Below, one piece after another: positions 23,910 through 33,797 of a DNA stretch of 64,000 bases. The DNA is from Sphingomonadales bacterium 39-57-19 (GTDB lineage: Bacteria > Pseudomonadota > Alphaproteobacteria > Sphingomonadales > Sphingomonadaceae). Position 1 is the stretch's first letter; each line of letters opens with the position of its first letter. The stretch covers positions 1 to 64,000 of the forward strand of contig NCJG01000005.1 in the NCBI GenBank assembly GCA_002282385.1, written 5' to 3'. The notes under the pieces are model-generated. The model was not told the origin of the DNA, ran no database searches, and was given only the letters and a program-made list of their open reading frames with translations. The translations under genes were made by a program, and so were the position numbers.

Positions 23910-26249
23910 ATGCGTGAAAAAGAACTTCGGCTGGCGCTCATTTGTTATGGCGGGGTAAGCCTTGCCATCTACATGCATGGCGTCACGCGCGAGATTTGGC
24001 ATATGGTCCGCGCCAGCCGCGCATTCCATGACGCAGCGCCCGCCGCCCAGGGCAGCGAGTCCGTCTATCACGACCTCCTTGCCGAAATGTCGCAGGTCAG
24101 CGGGACGAAGCTGCGCGTGCTCACGGATATTATCGCCGGTTCAAGTGCAGGCGGCATTAACGGCATATTTCTGTCCCAAGCGATTGTCACAGGGCAGTCG
24201 CTGGAGCCGCTGACCGACATGTGGCTTGAAATGGCGGATGTGGACGTCTTGCTTGACCCCGATGCCCGCCCGCTGTCGCGCTTCTCCAAATTTTGGGCAA
24301 CACCGATTGCGTGGATGATATTGCGGCGGCGCGGCGGCACTGTTGAACGGACGGTTGCGAAGGAAGCACAGGAAGAGGTGGCAACCAAGCTGTCGCGTTT
24401 CGTTCGTGCCCGCTGGTTCGCGCCACCCTTTGGCGGCAATGTCTTTTCCAAGCTATTGTTGGATGCGTTGAAGGCCATGGAGGCGAGTAAAGCCGGATCA
24501 CCGCTTTTGCCCATCAACCAACCGCTCGACCTGTTTGTGACGGTCACCGATTTTAACGGGCATGATCAAATCTTGCGCCTGAACAGCCCGCCCGAGGTGA
24601 CGGAGTCTGAGCACCGGATCACCGTGGACTTTTCGACACGCGGGCGGACGGGCCTTGCCGATATGGCCGAACTCATCTTTGCGGCACGGGCGACCGCCAG
24701 CTTCCCGGGGGCCTTTCCGCCCTTTTCGGTGCGGGAACTTGACCGATTACTTGCGCGCGAGAATGTGCCGTGGCTGGGGCGGAACGCATTTCTAAAACGT
24801 ATATTGCCGCAACAATTTGCCGCCAATGCAGCGGAAGACACAATGCTGATTGACGGTTCCGTGCTCGCCAATGCCCCGTTTAATCAAGCGATTGCCGCCC
24901 TGCGCAACCGCCCCGCGCGCCGCGAAGTCGACCGACGCTTTGTCTATATTGACCCAAAGCCCGGCCGCCCAAGTTTCCGCTTCGGTCGGCGCAACGCAGA
25001 CGGCAGCGCCGACAACCCGCGCAAACCGCCCGGCTTTTTCGCAACGATATTTGGCGCGACATCAAACATCCCGCGGGAGCAACCGATCCGCGATAGCTTG
25101 GAAAAAATCACCGGCCGGTCGGAACGGATCGAACGGATGCGACAGGTGATCGACAGCCTACGGGACGAAGTCGAAACCACCGTGGAGGCACTGCTGGGCA
25201 AGACCTGGTTCCTGAGCCAGCCGACTGCCGTCCGTATGCAGAAATGGCGCCAATCTGCGCAGGAAAAGGCGATACTTGCCGCTGGCTTCAGCTATCGGGC
25301 TTATGGCCATCTCAAGCTTGCGGGCGTCGTCGACGATATTGTGGCGACCGCGCGTCGCAGCCTGCCGGATGCAAATAACGGGTTTTTCCGGGACTTGAGA
25401 GCCGCCTTGTGGGCCGAAATCAGGACACGGGGATTGGACAGCATGCCGCATGACAGCGGCAAACAAGCCACCAGACAGTCCATCGCCTTTTTTGGCACGC
25501 ACGATCTACGGTTCAGAATTCGCCGGCTCCGCTTCCTTGCACGGCATCTGACGGAAGAGGTCGAAAATGTCATCGACGTACCCGAAAAGGACATCACGCA
25601 GATCCGTGACGCCATTTATCGCTGTCTGGCGATGTATCTGGATCTGGAAACAGCCGAATTCCTCGGCGCCGATTTTGCCATGGCCGCAAAGACAGGCGTC
25701 ACCAACCCGGCCGGGCTCATGAACCATTTGGCATCACAGCGCGACCTCGTCCAAACCGACCTGCGCGTGGATGCGATATTGTGCGCCGCGCTCCTGGCAC
25801 TGCCGGTTGAGGCGCGGCGGGCCATGCTGCTCGGCTATCTGGGTTATGCGCTGTACGATATCGCGACCTTGCCATTGTTGCAGGACGAAGGGTTCGACGA
25901 ATTTGACCCCGTCAAAGTGGACCGCATTTCACCCGAAGATTGCAACTCCATCCGCCAAGGTGGCGCAGCCGCCACGTTAAAGGGCATAGAATTCAACAAT
26001 TTCGGCGCTTTTTTCAGCCGGTCCTATCGCGAGAATGATTATCTGTGGGGGCGGTTGCACGGGGCAGAACGGCTCATCGACATTTTGGTGTCGTCCCTTC
26101 CCGCCGGTCATGACTTCGCCGAAAGCAGGGTGCGGGCTTACAAAAGGCTCGCCTTCCAAGCGATATTGGATGAGGAGCAGGATCGGCTGAAATATGTCCA
26201 GCCCCTTATCGCGTCATTGCGGAACGAGATTGATCAGATCGAAACCTGA
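23910..26249 (+). CDS. Patatin-like phospholipase domain protein with C-terminal DUF3376
   Basis: The 779-residue protein begins with the oxyanion-hole segment ALICYGGVSLAIYMHG, followed by the nucleophile elbow AGSSAGG at about 77-82 and the dyad Asp in DGSVLANAP near 315. Patatin enzymes are Ser-Asp lipid acyl hydrolases. The long C-terminal part, about residues 400-779, matches in layout the DUF3376 patatin-related proteins found in alphaproteobacteria and actinobacteria. The ATG at 23910 is preferred to an upstream GTG because the family starts close to KELRLAL. No signal peptide is visible, so it should be cytosolic or membrane-associated. Confidence 0.88.
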   Translation: MREKELRLALICYGGVSLAIYMHGVTREIWHMVRASRAFHDAAPAAQGSESVYHDLLAEMSQVSGTKLRVLTDIIAGSSAGGINGIFLSQAIVTGQSLEPLTDMWLEMADVDVLLDPDARPLSRFSKFWATPIAWMILRRRGGTVERTVAKEAQEEVATKLSRFVRARWFAPPFGGNVFSKLLLDALKAMEASKAGSPLLPINQPLDLFVTVTDFNGHDQILRLNSPPEVTESEHRITVDFSTRGRTGLADMAELIFAARATASFPGAFPPFSVRELDRLLARENVPWLGRNAFLKRILPQQFAANAAEDTMLIDGSVLANAPFNQAIAALRNRPARREVDRRFVYIDPKPGRPSFRFGRRNADGSADNPRKPPGFFATIFGATSNIPREQPIRDSLEKITGRSERIERMRQVIDSLRDEVETTVEALLGKTWFLSQPTAVRMQKWRQSAQEKAILAAGFSYRAYGHLKLAGVVDDIVATARRSLPDANNGFFRDLRAALWAEIRTRGLDSMPHDSGKQATRQSIAFFGTHDLRFRIRRLRFLARHLTEEVENVIDVPEKDITQIRDAIYRCLAMYLDLETAEFLGADFAMAAKTGVTNPAGLMNHLASQRDLVQTDLRVDAILCAALLALPVEARRAMLLGYLGYALYDIATLPLLQDEGFDEFDPVKVDRISPEDCNSIRQGGAAATLKGIEFNNFGAFFSRSYRENDYLWGRLHGAERLIDILVSSLPAGHDFAESRVRAYKRLAFQAILDEEQDRLKYVQPLIASLRNEIDQIET

Positions 26250-26272
26250 CCGATCACTTCACCACATCGCAA

Positions 26273-27397
26273 TCAAGGCGCAATGCCGTCCCAAATCCCT
26301 TTGAGCTTATCAAAGAAGCCCGTCGACTGCGGACATTCCTCACCGGTTTCGGTTTCGCGGAACTCACGCAATATTTCTTTCTGGCGCGCTGACAGCTTGG
26401 ACGGCGTTTCAACATCGATTTGAATGACCATGTCGCCACGTCCGCGTCCTTGCAGGACGGGCATCCCTGCCCCACGTTGGCGCAGCTGTTTGCCCGACTG
26501 AATGCCCTCTGGAACGATGATGAGGTGTTCAGCACCATCGAGGCCCGGAATACGGATTTCGCCGCCCAGCGCGGCTGTGGTAAAGCTTACGGGCACACGG
26601 CAGAACAATGTCGTGCCGTCGCGCTCAAACACCTTGTGCCGCGACAGATGGATGAAGATGTACAGGTCACCGGCGGCCGCGCCATAAGGCCCAGCTTCGC
26701 CCTTGCCCGCAACCCGAATGCGGGTGCCTTCATCGACGCCAGGCGGAATATTTACGGATATGGTCTTGCGTTCGTCCTTGCGGCCTTCGCCCGCACAGAC
26801 ACGGCATGGGTCTTCGATAACCTCACCCCGGCCATGACAGGTCGGGCATGTCCGTTCGACCACGAAGAAACCTTGCTGCGCACGCACCTTGCCGTGACCG
26901 GCACACAGGTTGCAACGGCGCTTGCCCGAACCCGGGGTTGCGCCTGTCCCGTCACAGGTGCCGCAAGCCGTCGCCACGTCGATGGTGATTTCGGCATCCT
27001 TGCCGTGGAAGGCTTCGTCGAGTGAAATCTCGAGGTCATAGCGTAAGTCTGCGCCGCGTGCGGGGCCGCGCTGGCGTCCACCAAAGGCATCGCCGAAAAA
27101 GCTTTCGAATATGTCGGAAAAGTCACCAAAGCCACCGCCGCCCTGGCCGCCGCCACCCATGCCGCCATTTTCAAACGCGGCTTTGCCAAGACGGTCGTAA
27201 GCCGAGCGTTTTTGGGGATCTTTTAGGACATCATAGGCCTGGCTGACCGCTTTAAATCTGGCTTCGGATTTGTCGCAGCCGGGATTGCGGTCGGGATGGC
27301 ATTCCATCGCGATCCGGCGATAGGCGGACTTCAGCGTCTTTTCGTCCGCTGTCCGCTCGACTTCCAACAATTCGTAATAATCGATGTCAAGATTCAT
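26273..27397 (-). CDS. dnaJ: Chaperone DnaJ
   Basis: The 374-residue protein has the J domain with HPD (residues 34-36), a Gly-rich linker (about 77-110), four CxxCxGxG zinc repeats (about 140-210) and the C-terminal peptide-binding domain. It stimulates the ATPase of DnaK and hands it substrates. It follows dnaK by 68 bp, and the gap holds a long hairpin. A run of seven G residues before the ATG serves as an unusual ribosome-binding site. Confidence 0.98.
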   Translation of the reverse strand: MNLDIDYYELLEVERTADEKTLKSAYRRIAMECHPDRNPGCDKSEARFKAVSQAYDVLKDPQKRSAYDRLGKAAFENGGMGGGGQGGGGFGDFSDIFESFFGDAFGGRQRGPARGADLRYDLEISLDEAFHGKDAEITIDVATACGTCDGTGATPGSGKRRCNLCAGHGKVRAQQGFFVVERTCPTCHGRGEVIEDPCRVCAGEGRKDERKTISVNIPPGVDEGTRIRVAGKGEAGPYGAAAGDLYIFIHLSRHKVFERDGTTLFCRVPVSFTTAALGGEIRIPGLDGAEHLIIVPEGIQSGKQLRQRGAGMPVLQGRGRGDMVIQIDVETPSKLSARQKEILREFRETETGEECPQSTGFFDKLKGIWDGIAP

Positions 27398-27418
27398 GAC
27401 TGACTACCCCCCCGGCTT

Positions 27419-27454
27419 CCTGACCGTCGCTGCATTACGCTGGCGACGGTCGGG
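27419..27454 (-). promoter_or_regulatory. Intercistronic hairpin between dnaK and dnaJ
   Basis: In the transcript, CCCGACCGTCGC pairs with GCGACGGTCAGG across a 12-base loop, with one mismatch. No U-run follows, so it should not be a full terminator; it more likely protects dnaK mRNA or reduces readthrough into dnaJ. It lies between the dnaK stop and the G-rich ribosome site of dnaJ. Confidence 0.65.
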
Positions 27455-27465
27455 AATTTTCAACA

Positions 27466-29370
27466 TCAGTCTTTCTTGTCGTCTTCGACTTCGGAGAATT
27501 CTGCATCGACAACATTGTCGTCGGCAGGGGCTTCTTCGGTCGCAGCGCCCGGCGATGCCGCGGCTTGCTCTTCCTTGTAGATGGCTTCACCAAGCTTCAT
27601 CGCGATTTGCGCCAAGGCAGTTGCCTTTTCCTTCATCGCTTCTGCATCACCACCTTCGATGGCGGTCTTGGTTTCCGCAACAGCCGCTTCGATTTCGCCC
27701 TTCAGCGCAGCGTCAATCTTGTCGCCATGCTCAGACAACTGCTTTTCGGTCGTGTGCACAAGGCTTTCGGCATTGTTCTTGGCTTCCGCAGCTTCACGAC
27801 GTTTCTTGTCTTCTTCAGCGAAGGCTTCGGCATCACGAACCATCTGATCAATGTCGGCGTCGGACAAACCGCCCGACGCTTGGATCTTGATCTGCTGTTC
27901 CTTGCCCGTGCCTTTGTCCTTTGCAGTTACGCTGACGAGGCCGTTGGCATCAATGTCGAACGTCACTTCAACCTGCGGCACGCCGCGCGGTGCGGGTGGA
28001 ATTCCAACAAGGTCAAAATTGCCGAGCAGCTTGTTATCCGCCGCCATTTCACGCTCGCCCTGGAATACGCGGATGGTAACCGCATTCTGGTTATCTTCCG
28101 CAGTCGAGTAAACTTGGCTCTTCTTCGTTGGGATCGTCGTGTTACGGTCGATCATGCGGGTGAACACACCGCCCAATGTCTCGATGCCGAGCGACAGCGG
28201 TGTTACGTCAAGTAACAACACGTCCTTAACGTCGCCCTGCAACACGCCTGCCTGAATAGCTGCGCCCATGGCAACAACTTCGTCAGGGTTCACACCAGTG
28301 TGCGGTTCCTTGCCGAAGAACGCCTTAACAACGTCACGTACCTTTGGCATGCGGGTCATGCCGCCAACCATGACGACTTCGTCAATGGCATCCGCCTTCA
28401 GACCAGCGTCAGCCAAAGCCTTTTTGCAAGGCTCCAGCGTGCGCTTGATGAGGTCATCGACCAGTTTCTCAAGGTCGGCGCGGGTGATCGTCTTCACAAG
28501 GTGCTTTGGACCATTTTGGTCAGCGGTGATGAACGGCAAGTTGACTTCAGTCGTCTGTGTCGATGACAGTTCAATCTTCGCCTTTTCAGCCGCTTCCTTC
28601 AAACGCTGAAGCGCGAGCTTGTCCTTGGTCAGGTCAATGCCTTCGGCTTTTTGGAAGTCTGCTGCCAAAAATTCCACAAGCTTGCTGTCAAAGTCTTCAC
28701 CGCCCAAGAACGTGTCGCCATTGGTCGATTTCACTTCGAAAACGCCGTCGCCGACTTCGAGGATCGAGATATCGAACGTACCGCCGCCAAGGTCATAGAC
28801 CGCGATGGTTTTATTCTCATCCTTGTCCATGCCATATGCAAGCGCAGCAGCCGTCGGCTCGTTGATGATGCGCAGAACTTCAAGACCCGCAATCTGGCCA
28901 GCATCCTTAGTCGCCTGACGCTGGGCATCGTTGAAGTAGGCAGGAACCGTGATAACGGCTTGTGTGACGGTTTCGCCGAGATACGCCTCTGCCGTTTCCT
29001 TCATTTTCTGAAGGATGAACGCCGAAATCTGCGATGGCGAATAATCTTCGCCGCCAGCCTTTACCCAAGCGTCGCCATTCTTGCCCTTGACGATATTGTA
29101 AGGAACAAGCTCGGTATCCTTCTTGGTGATTGGATCATCGAAGCGGCGGCCGATAAGGCGCTTCACTGCGAAAATCGTGCTTTCCGGATTGGTGACTGCC
29201 TGACGCTTTGCAGGTTGTCCGATCAGACGCTCACCGTCCTTCGCAAAGGCCACGATTGATGGCGTCGTACGTGCGCCTTCCGCATTCTCGATGACCTTGG
29301 GCTTGCCGCCGTCCATTACCGCAACGCAGCTGTTTGTCGTGCCCAAGTCGATACCAATAACTTTAGCCAT
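27466..29370 (-). CDS. dnaK: Chaperone DnaK (Hsp70)
   Basis: The 634-residue protein has the three Hsp70 signatures: [22 protein letters not shown] and [12 protein letters not shown]. The substrate domain follows after the [14 protein letters not shown] linker, and the tail ends in an acidic segment ([11 protein letters not shown]). It folds and refolds proteins in an ATP cycle run by DnaJ and GrpE. It has its own heat-shock promoter about 110 bp upstream. Confidence 0.99.
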   Translation of the reverse strand: MAKVIGIDLGTTNSCVAVMDGGKPKVIENAEGARTTPSIVAFAKDGERLIGQPAKRQAVTNPESTIFAVKRLIGRRFDDPITKKDTELVPYNIVKGKNGDAWVKAGGEDYSPSQISAFILQKMKETAEAYLGETVTQAVITVPAYFNDAQRQATKDAGQIAGLEVLRIINEPTAAALAYGMDKDENKTIAVYDLGGGTFDISILEVGDGVFEVKSTNGDTFLGGEDFDSKLVEFLAADFQKAEGIDLTKDKLALQRLKEAAEKAKIELSSTQTTEVNLPFITADQNGPKHLVKTITRADLEKLVDDLIKRTLEPCKKALADAGLKADAIDEVVMVGGMTRMPKVRDVVKAFFGKEPHTGVNPDEVVAMGAAIQAGVLQGDVKDVLLLDVTPLSLGIETLGGVFTRMIDRNTTIPTKKSQVYSTAEDNQNAVTIRVFQGEREMAADNKLLGNFDLVGIPPAPRGVPQVEVTFDIDANGLVSVTAKDKGTGKEQQIKIQASGGLSDADIDQMVRDAEAFAEEDKKRREAAEAKNNAESLVHTTEKQLSEHGDKIDAALKGEIEAAVAETKTAIEGGDAEAMKEKATALAQIAMKLGEAIYKEEQAAASPGAATEEAPADDNVVDAEFSEVEDDKKD

Positions 29371-29473
29371 AAAAACTTTACCCCGAAATTATAAAATTGA
29401 ACGCTTACTGGCCACTTACGGTCCGGCCCTATCAGGCACCGGTGTTTTCCCGTAATGCAACCTTGTAGCGGCG

Positions 29474-29501
29474 ATATAGGTGCCAAATCTCTTGGCACAA
29501 G
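29474..29501 (-). promoter_or_regulatory. Sigma-32-type promoter of dnaK with an inverted repeat in its spacer
   Basis: On the minus strand, the -35 CTTG (29498-29501) and -10 CCTATAT (29474-29480) are separated by 17 bases, matching the alphaproteobacterial RpoH consensus. The spacer is a perfect inverted repeat: TGCCAA, 5 bases, TTGGCA. Transcription would start near 29466, giving a leader of roughly 95 bases. The repeat is not the CIRCE element. Confidence 0.8.
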
Positions 29502-29581
29502 ACTTCGGCAACCCTAGATAGGGAAAAAGTAGTCACAGTCACGGCTTTGATCAGCAAAGCCAATGCCGAAACGAGGATCAT

Positions 29582-30055
29582 ATGAACCGACGGATATTCA
29601 CAGTTGCAGCCGCAGCAAGTGCACTATTGCTGGGCTCGTGCGGCCCGACACCGCAGCTAAAGGTCAAAGAGGCGGTGCTCACACTATCGCCGGTCGACAG
29701 CAATCCGTCGGCATTGCACTTCAACGTCTATGGCGGCCCCGAAGATGTCTATTTGCTGCGCGTTAGTTCGCCGTCCGCCATCCGCGTTGAAATGCACGAT
29801 GTGACGGTGGATCCGAAAACGGGGGCAGTGTCCATGATGCCGCTGCAACGCGTCCGCATTCCCGCAGATGAAACCATCGCCTTCAAAAAAGGCGGCAAGC
29901 ATGTGATGATGTGGGGCGTCAACCTCATCCCCCGCCGGCTTGGCGAGATCGAAGCGGAATTTCTGTTCTCCAACAATGTCCGCATATTGGTAAAAGCCCG
30001 CGTACAAGAAGTTGACGGCACTGTCCCCGACGAGAAAAAGGCAATTGACGGCTAG
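29582..30055 (+). CDS. PCu(A)C-type copper chaperone lipoprotein
   Basis: The 157-residue protein has a lipoprotein signal ending in LLLGSC. Its core matches the PCu(A)C family: a His in EMHDVTVD, then M followed after 21 residues by HVM, the M-x21-H-x-M part of the copper site. The distance from the His to the first Met is one residue longer than the textbook pattern. PCuAC proteins deliver copper to the CuA or CuB centre of cytochrome oxidase in the periplasm. It lies alone, divergent from dnaK. Confidence 0.82.
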   Translation: MNRRIFTVAAAASALLLGSCGPTPQLKVKEAVLTLSPVDSNPSALHFNVYGGPEDVYLLRVSSPSAIRVEMHDVTVDPKTGAVSMMPLQRVRIPADETIAFKKGGKHVMMWGVNLIPRRLGEIEAEFLFSNNVRILVKARVQEVDGTVPDEKKAIDG

Positions 30056-30078
30056 GGCATGCCCTTTTCCAATATTGT

Positions 30079-30149
30079 CGTCATCCCGAACTTGTTTCGG
30101 GATAACAAACAACGGTGGCGCGTTATCCTGAAACAAGTTCAGGATGACG
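30079..30149. repeat. Paired inverted repeat (REP/BIME-like), copy 1
   Basis: Two 28-bp arms, 30079-30106 and 30122-30149, are inverted copies of each other that differ at two positions. Each arm is itself a hairpin (CCCGAA/TTTCGGG in the first, CCTGAA/TTCAGG in the second), and the two differences compensate each other, so each hairpin stays paired. Such repeats between genes are common in proteobacterial genomes and are spread by RAYT-type transposases. A diverged copy lies at 47811-47870. Confidence 0.85.
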
Positions 30150-30162
30150 AAATGGATTTTGG

Positions 30163-30633
30163 ATGAGCAAATTCGGCCCGCATAAATCCGGCCGGCCGAT
30201 GACAGTCCGCGAACGGGCGTTGGCGGAATCTGTGTTCGGCTCCGCACTGGATTGCCACAGCATCCGGATTCACAATCGCAAATATTGGTGGTTCCAGCCA
30301 CGGCACGTCACCATGGCCCCGAACGGTCATCTGTGGTTCCACCCGAAAGGCGACCTGTTCTGCGCCGATTTTTGCGACCGCGACCTTAGTTTACAAGGCC
30401 ACTTCATCCACGAGCTGGTGCATGTGTGGCAACACCAAAAAGGCATATGCCTGCCGCTGCGGCGGCACCCGTTCTGTCGCTATGATTACAGCCTGAAACC
30501 CGGGTGGAAGCTTGAACAATATGGGATTGAGCAGCAGGCCGAGATTGTCCGGCACATATTCCTGTTGCGTAACGGTGCAAAGGTCACAGGTGCGCCGCCT
30601 TTGTCGCAATATGACGGCATGTTACGCTTCTGA
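30163..30633 (+). CDS. Small protein with zinc-metallopeptidase motif HELVHVWQ
   Basis: The 156-residue protein contains FIHELVHVWQHQKG near residues 82-95, the HExxH motif of zinc peptidases, in a setting reminiscent of toxin-linked DUF4157-type domains. A third ligand may lie in the RHIFLLRNG region or in EQQAEIV near 128-134. There is no signal peptide. Similar sphingomonad proteins are often labelled vgr-related; I see no basis here for a type VI secretion role. Twelve bases overlap the convergent MATE gene. Confidence 0.65.
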   Translation: MSKFGPHKSGRPMTVRERALAESVFGSALDCHSIRIHNRKYWWFQPRHVTMAPNGHLWFHPKGDLFCADFCDRDLSLQGHFIHELVHVWQHQKGICLPLRRHPFCRYDYSLKPGWKLEQYGIEQQAEIVRHIFLLRNGAKVTGAPPLSQYDGMLRF

Positions 30634-32019
30634 AGGCAGCAGTCCGAGCCGCGCGCGCATCGACCAGCGGACGAGCATGAGTATGGCAACAATGCCCAGC
30701 CCGCTCGCCAAGCCGACCCAGATGCCAACGCCGTTCCACCCTTGCGAAAATGCCAACCACGCACCCACGCCAATGCCGACCACCCAATAGCCAAAGGCCG
30801 CGAACAACATGGGCACGCTGGTATCATGTAATCCCCGCAGCATACCCGCGCCGACGACTTGCGCGCCATCAACAATCTGGAACAAAGCTGCAATGGCAAG
30901 GAAGCTGACGGCGAGCCGCACAACCTCTGCATTGACCGCGGCGTCGCGATCAATGAACAGCGCAATCAGTAATTCGGGCGACAGCCACATCAACACGGCC
31001 ATAGCCGCCATGAACCCGGTTCCCATGACGAAGCTGGTCCAACCCGCACGCCGGATCAGCGAAGGATCGCGCCTGCCATAACCAATGCCCACACGCACTG
31101 TCGCTGCCTGCGCAAGGCCCATCGGCACCATGAACGTCACGCTTGCAACCTGAAGCGCAATGGCATGCGCCGCGACCGAGGCAGTGTCGATTAACCCCAT
31201 GAGCATTACGGCAACGCCAAACACGCCACCTTCCAAGCCCATCGTCACGCCAATCGGCAGGCCCAGTTTCCACAGCGCGCGAAAACGCGGCCAATCGCTG
31301 CGCCACCAACGCCCAAAAAGATGATATCGCCGGAATTTGGGATGATAGGTGATCACCGCAACCATGCCCAAAAACATGAACATATTGGCAAGAATACTGC
31401 CGATGCCCGCGCCGACCAGTCCCAAAGGCGGCAGGCCAAGCTTCCCAAAAATCAGGACATAGTTGAATGCCGCGTTGGCAAAAACGCCCATTATGCCGAT
31501 CACGAGCGACCACATGGGTTGTTCCAACGCCGACAGGAAATTACGTGCGATAATCAGCCACAAAAATGGCAGGATCGACCACATGTAGGCCCGCACATAG
31601 CTTTGGGCTTTGGACGCAAGCTCGGCTTGCTGGCCAAGCGTCAGCAACACCGTCTCCGCGTGCCACAGGAGCAACCAGATCGGAATCATGATCGCAACCG
31701 CGACCCACAATCCTTGGCGGAATGTGCGGCGGATATCGCGTACCGAATGGGCCTTTGCGCCGCGCTCGCTCGCCATCATCGGCGCTGTCGCGGTGACGAG
31801 ACCCATGCAGAAAATGGCCGCCGTCATACACAGGTTGAACCCCAGCGATGCCGCTGCCAACTCGGTTGGCCCCAGCCACCCCACCATCACCACATCGGTC
31901 GCGCCAATCAATGACATCGACAAGTTGGTTAAGATCAACGGCCAGGCAAGCGACAATGTCGCGCGAAATTCATCGCGCCAAGGGGACTGACGGTCCAAAG
32001 GGAATGCCGCTGTGGTCAT
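30622..32019 (-). CDS. MATE family efflux transporter
   Basis: The 465-residue protein has twelve hydrophobic segments in two related halves; the first begins LSLAWPLILTNLSMSLIGATDVVMVGWLG, and a corresponding GLPIGVTMGLEGGVF segment opens the second half. This is the MATE/NorM layout, exporting cationic drugs or metabolites against Na+ or H+. The substrate is unknown. It has no operon partner. Confidence 0.92.
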   Translation of the reverse strand: MTTAAFPLDRQSPWRDEFRATLSLAWPLILTNLSMSLIGATDVVMVGWLGPTELAAASLGFNLCMTAAIFCMGLVTATAPMMASERGAKAHSVRDIRRTFRQGLWVAVAIMIPIWLLLWHAETVLLTLGQQAELASKAQSYVRAYMWSILPFLWLIIARNFLSALEQPMWSLVIGIMGVFANAAFNYVLIFGKLGLPPLGLVGAGIGSILANMFMFLGMVAVITYHPKFRRYHLFGRWWRSDWPRFRALWKLGLPIGVTMGLEGGVFGVAVMLMGLIDTASVAAHAIALQVASVTFMVPMGLAQAATVRVGIGYGRRDPSLIRRAGWTSFVMGTGFMAAMAVLMWLSPELLIALFIDRDAAVNAEVVRLAVSFLAIAALFQIVDGAQVVGAGMLRGLHDTSVPMLFAAFGYWVVGIGVGAWLAFSQGWNGVGIWVGLASGLGIVAILMLVRWSMRARLGLLPSEA

Positions 32020-32089
32020 GGGACGCGCTGGATAGCGGAGCGCGTTAGGTTAGACCACCCCCGGTGTGATGGTCATGATAGGACAGTCG

Positions 32090-32665
32090 TTACTCCGCCG
32101 CTTTAGCCACCCCAACCAATGCAGGGCGCAGCAAGCGATCCTTGATCATATAACCCGCCTGCATCTCGGCCACGATGGTGCCCGGTTCAGCATCTGCGCT
32201 TGGTATTTCGACCATCGCCTGATGCTGGTTCGGGTCAAGTGGCATGCCCATTGCGGCGATGCGGGTGATGCCGTTTTTGGCAAAGACGCTGTCGAGTTCG
32301 CGGCCAGTGGCTTCAAGGCCAATGACGAGCGGCTTCATCGACTCGCTCTCGCGCATTTCGGCGGGGATAGCTTCCAATGCACGGGCCAAGTTGTCGGACA
32401 CGGACAAGACGTCGCGGGCAAAGCCAGTTGCGGCATAAGCGCGCGCATCTTGCGCTTCCTTTTCCATGCGGCGGCGCACATTTTGGGTTTCGGCCTGCGC
32501 ATACAGGACTTCTTGCTGTGCCGTGGCGAGCGCGTCTTCAAGCGCGGCAATTTTGGCGTCGGCGGCGTCGGTCGCTTCTGAAGCGTCATCCTTCATATGC
32601 TCTGGCACGCCTTCCAATTCCTTTTCTGCTGCTGCATCTGCGGATTGAGTGTTCTTGTCCGTCAT
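32090..32665 (-). CDS. grpE: Nucleotide exchange factor GrpE
   Basis: The 191-residue protein has an acidic, Ala-rich N-terminal coil, a long helix (about residues 35-90, with ETQNVRRRMEKEAQDARAYA), and the C-terminal beta domain with HQAMVEIPSADAEPGTIVAEMQAGY. GrpE releases ADP from DnaK. The start is the ATG at 32663-32665; the frame extends 10 residues further but lacks family likeness there. It has its own heat-shock promoter downstream of hrcA. Confidence 0.96.
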   Translation of the reverse strand: MTDKNTQSADAAAEKELEGVPEHMKDDASEATDAADAKIAALEDALATAQQEVLYAQAETQNVRRRMEKEAQDARAYAATGFARDVLSVSDNLARALEAIPAEMRESESMKPLVIGLEATGRELDSVFAKNGITRIAAMGMPLDPNQHQAMVEIPSADAEPGTIVAEMQAGYMIKDRLLRPALVGVAKAAE

Positions 32666-32718
32666 AACCTTATTAACCCATGATTGTTGCGGCACTTATG
32701 TAGCCTGTTGCTTTGCGC

Positions 32719-32746
32719 ATATAGAAACCAATTCGGTTTCATCAAG
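32719..32746 (-). promoter_or_regulatory. Sigma-32-type promoter of grpE with an inverted repeat in its spacer
   Basis: The minus strand has CTTG (32743-32746), a 17-base spacer and TCTATAT (32719-32725). Positions 32724-32740 form a 6-5-6 inverted repeat, GAAACC and GGTTTC, that fills the spacer and touches the -10. The geometry is the same as at dnaK although the repeat sequence differs. The promoter sits just after the hrcA stop codon. Confidence 0.75.
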
Positions 32747-32753
32747 CCGTGCG

Positions 32754-33797
32754 TCACTTTATTAAGCGGCTGAGCGCCTGTGCCGTGAAATCGACCATCG
32801 GGACGATGCGGGCATAATTGAGCCGTGTCGGCCCAATGACGCCCACGACACCAACCACCTTGCCACCGGCTTCGCGATAAGGCGCCGCGATGACTGAGGA
32901 GCCCGACAGCGAGAACAGATTATTCTCCGAACCAATGAAGATCCGCGTCGACTGCGCATCGCGGGCACTGTCGACCAGCCGCGCAATTTCTTCCTTGCTT
33001 TCCAATTCGTCGAGCAACTGACGCACCCGGTCAAGGTCCGCCGCTGCAGCCTCGTCAATCAGGTTCGATTGACCGCGCACAATGAGCACGGGCCGGTCAT
33101 TGGCATCGAGCGACCAGATCGCCAGCCCATCGCGCACGAGCTTCTGGCTTGCCGCATCAAGCTCCGCCTGCTCCGCCCGAATTTCGCGATCAAGATGCTC
33201 CAACGCCTCTGACAAGGTCAAACCCGACAATCGGGCGGAGATATAATTGGACGCCTCAACCAACGCAGAATCGGAAACAGCAGGGTCAATCGCCACCAAC
33301 CGGTTTTCGACGCTGTTGTCGGACCCTACCATGATGGCCAAAACTTGGGTCGGCGACAGACGCGCAAAGTTGAATGCCTTCAACACGGCATCGCGTTTGG
33401 GGACGAGCACGATTCCGGCACAGGCCGATAGTCCCGACAACACTGACGTTGCCGCCGCCAACGCTTCTTCAATTGGCCCATCGCTTATGATTTGCGACTC
33501 AATCGCACGGCGTTCTTCCATCGACGGTTCAGCTGACTGCATCATGCCGTCGACAAAAAGACGAAGCCCGCTTTCGGTGGGCACACGGCCGGCGCTGGTG
33601 TGCGGAGAGGCAAGTAAGCCTGCCTCTTCCAAATCCTGCATCACATTGCGAATGGAGGCGGGCGACAAATTCAGGCCCGCAAATTTGGAAAGCGTTCGCG
33701 ACCCCACGGGCGCGCCATTGTCCAAATAGCTTTCGACCACCATCCGGAAGATGACGCGCGTGCGATCGTTCAGTTCGTTGATTGGAATTTGGCTCAC
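32754..33797 (-). CDS. hrcA: Heat-inducible transcriptional repressor HrcA
   Basis: The 347-residue protein has the N-terminal winged helix ([25 protein letters not shown] and [17 protein letters not shown]), a GAF-like middle, and the C-terminal [17 protein letters not shown] segment of HrcA. It represses groESL-type genes by binding the CIRCE repeat. GTG at 33795-33797 gives the usual N-terminus; an upstream TTG would add 10 unlikely residues. No CIRCE copy was found in this window, so its targets lie elsewhere. grpE follows on the same strand. Confidence 0.95.
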   Translation of the reverse strand: MSQIPINELNDRTRVIFRMVVESYLDNGAPVGSRTLSKFAGLNLSPASIRNVMQDLEEAGLLASPHTSAGRVPTESGLRLFVDGMMQSAEPSMEERRAIESQIISDGPIEEALAAATSVLSGLSACAGIVLVPKRDAVLKAFNFARLSPTQVLAIMVGSDNSVENRLVAIDPAVSDSALVEASNYISARLSGLTLSEALEHLDREIRAEQAELDAASQKLVRDGLAIWSLDANDRPVLIVRGQSNLIDEAAAADLDRVRQLLDELESKEEIARLVDSARDAQSTRIFIGSENNLFSLSGSSVIAAPYREAGGKVVGVVGVIGPTRLNYARIVPMVDFTAQALSRLIK

